Below are positions 6,329 to 7,357 of a stretch of DNA of 7,357 nt, one piece after another. The stretch lies in NCBI GenBank assembly GCA_905373325.1, contig CAJPTB010000088.1, positions 1-7,357 on the forward strand, read 5' to 3'. The stretch is from an uncultured Ancrocorticia sp. GTDB taxonomy: Bacteria > Actinomycetota > Actinomycetes > Actinomycetales > Actinomycetaceae. The first letter of the stretch is position 1; every line of letters begins with the position of its first letter. The position numbers and the translations under genes are program-made. Under the pieces are notes generated by a model. It worked only from the letters and a program-made list of their open reading frames with translations. It had not been told where the DNA came from and did not search any database.

Positions 6329-6381
6329 GGACTGTTTGGCTCGCGGGGGAAAACACGGCCGACGCGAGGGCGCCGCTGCAG

Positions 6382-6396
6382 CCCGGAAGGTCCGGG
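6382..6396. promoter_or_regulatory. Inverted repeat over the expected -35 position of polA
   Basis: CCCGGA (6382-6387), AGG, TCCGGG (6391-6396): perfect 6-bp arms with a 3-nt centre. A -35 element paired with the polA -10 at 6412 would fall at about 6389-6394, inside this palindrome. It could be an operator, or a chance palindrome in a very GC-rich stretch. Confidence 0.3.
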
Positions 6397-6411
6397 GCGG
6401 CCGGGAGGCAC

Positions 6412-6425
6412 TAGAGTTATAAGGG
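6412..6425 (+). promoter_or_regulatory. Predicted -10 element and transcription start of polA (leaderless)
   Basis: TAGAGT at 6412-6417 is followed by TATAAGG (7 nt) and the GTG at 6425. The AAGG touching the start codon is too close to act as a Shine-Dalgarno sequence. Transcription is inferred to begin at the G of GTG. A second overlapping candidate, TTATAA, would sit too near the start codon. Confidence 0.5.
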
Positions 6426-7357
6426 TGAAAGACTCGACTCTTCTTCTCATCGACGGCCATTCGCTCGCATTTCGAGCGTTCTACGCCCTGCGCGCGGAAA
6501 ATTTCGTCACCGACGGCGGACAGCACACAAATGCGGTGTCGGGCTTTCTCACCACGCTTCTCAAGCTCGTCGCCGATTACGAGCCCACCCACATCGCCGT
6601 CGCCTTCGACCTTCCCGGCGGGACTTTCCGCACGCGGATGTACGGCGACTACAAGGGGGGCCGCGGCGAAACCCCGGTGGAGTTCGCGGGGCAGATCGAG
6701 CTCATCCAGCAGTCTTTGGACGCCATGGGCGTCCGCTGGCTGACCGTTGAGGACTACGAGGCCGACGACATCGTCGCCACGCTTTCCGCGCGGGGAGAAG
6801 AAAGCGGGATGCGAGTCTACATATCTTCGGGAGACAAGGACTCCTTCCAGCTCGTGGACGAGCGGTGCACGGTCCTTTACCCGATGCCCCGCTCCGAGAC
6901 GCAGGTCCTCGACGCCGAAGGCGTCCTCAACAAGACGGGCGTGCTCCCTTCCAACTATCGGGACCTTGCGGCGCTCGTGGGGGAGAACGCCGACAACATC
7001 CCCGGCGTCCCGGGGGTGGGGCCCAAAACGGCGGCCAAATGGATCGCGGCCTACGGAGGCGTCGAGGAAATCCTCGCCCACGCTGACGAGATCAAGGGAA
7101 AGGCCGGCGAATCGCTGCGGGCCAACGCCGAGCAGGTTCGCCTCAACATGACGTTGAACGAGCTCGTGCGCGACCTCCCGATCGTCGACGACATAGAGGA
7201 GCTGCGCCCGATCGGCGTCGACAGGGACGCCCTTCACGCGCTGTTCGACACCCTCGGCTTCCGCAATCTGCGCAGCAGGGTGCTCGCCGAAATCCCGGCG
7301 CGCGGCGGGGGAGGCGCCGACGCGTCGGAGAAGGCCGCGAAGGTCTCCGTTTCGCGC
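6425..7357 (+). CDS. polA: DNA polymerase I, N-terminal 5'-3' exonuclease (FEN) domain; 3' end outside window
   Basis: PolA fills repair gaps and replaces Okazaki primers; its N-terminal domain removes RNA primers and DNA flaps. The 311 codons present cover the FEN domain and the start of the linker. Seen: LLLIDGHSLAFRAFYAL with D10; VAFDLPGGTFRTRMYGDYKGGR with D62; YEADDIVATL with E112, D114 and D115; SGDKDSFQLV with D137 and D139; and the helix-hairpin-helix VGENADNIPGVPGVGPKTAAKW (from about 185), where the usual GDxSDN reads GENADN, so one metal-binding Asp is Glu187 while D190 is kept. A Gly-rich, charged linker starts near residue 300 (ARGGGGADASEKAAK). The proofreading-like and polymerase domains lie beyond the window. 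GTG is chosen because the conserved N-terminus begins there and a -10 sits 7 nt upstream; there is no usable SD. The gene diverges from the thioesterase gene. Confidence 0.97.
   Translation, partial: MKDSTLLLIDGHSLAFRAFYALRAENFVTDGGQHTNAVSGFLTTLLKLVADYEPTHIAVAFDLPGGTFRTRMYGDYKGGRGETPVEFAGQIELIQQSLDAMGVRWLTVEDYEADDIVATLSARGEESGMRVYISSGDKDSFQLVDERCTVLYPMPRSETQVLDAEGVLNKTGVLPSNYRDLAALVGENADNIPGVPGVGPKTAAKWIAAYGGVEEILAHADEIKGKAGESLRANAEQVRLNMTLNELVRDLPIVDDIEELRPIGVDRDALHALFDTLGFRNLRSRVLAEIPARGGGGADASEKAAKVSVSR

Noticed and set aside
6340..6368. Inverted arms CTCGCG/CGCGAG upstream of polA
   Set aside because: Six-bp arms with a 17-nt gap are expected by chance in sequence this GC-rich.
5822..7237. 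A 471-codon minus-strand frame running from inside polA into the thioesterase
   Set aside because: Only the last 132 codons look like a protein family; the rest is antisense to polA and crosses the repeats and the predicted promoters.
1..7357. Mobile elements, CRISPR arrays, phage or defence genes
   Set aside because: None seen: the genes are conserved housekeeping genes in an order familiar from actinobacteria, with no transposase, integrase or spaced repeat array.

Overview
The window is GC-rich, gene-dense chromosomal DNA that looks actinobacterial (Actinomycetota). The evidence is strong G/C bias at third codon positions with long antisense shadow frames, an ANTAR-type response regulator of the PdtaR kind, TANNNT -10 elements set 7 nt before SD-less start codons, and a gene order (trp genes, lgt, pyk, ANTAR regulator, polA) that broadly recalls the order known in mycobacteria and other actinobacteria. 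A more exact placement, for example near the Actinomycetaceae, would be a guess.

Layout. Positions 1-2305 hold the end of a tryptophan operon: the C-terminal part of trpC (entering from outside the window), trpB (TTG start directly after the trpC stop) and trpA (GTG start overlapping the trpB stop). lgt follows with an ATGA overlap on the trpA stop and makes the lipoprotein diacylglyceryl transferase, with a long charged cytoplasmic tail. A 129-nt gap carrying a strong 12-bp hairpin separates this block from pyk (pyruvate kinase). pyk is followed after 7 nt by a tRNA-Leu(CAA) gene. A relatively AT-rich 150-nt spacer then leads to pdtaR, a receiver-ANTAR antiterminator with a normal Shine-Dalgarno sequence. 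A hotdog-fold thioesterase gene lies on the minus strand, converging on pdtaR with a 6-nt gap. A 204-nt divergent promoter region with 21-bp tandem repeats separates the thioesterase from polA, which runs off the right end after its 5'-3' exonuclease domain.

How the genes work together. TrpC, TrpB and TrpA carry out the last steps of tryptophan synthesis. TrpA and TrpB form one complex, which fits their overlapping reading frames. lgt sits in the same apparent operon but acts in lipoprotein maturation. The other genes are unrelated housekeeping functions: glycolysis, translation of UUG codons, RNA-level signalling, acyl-CoA hydrolysis and DNA repair.

I found no new multi-gene system. The coding content is ordinary. 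The most interesting signals are non-coding: three genes (pyk, the thioesterase gene and polA) share the same TANNNT-N7-start architecture, suggesting leaderless mRNAs, and there are tandem or inverted repeats in the pyk and polA/thioesterase promoter regions.
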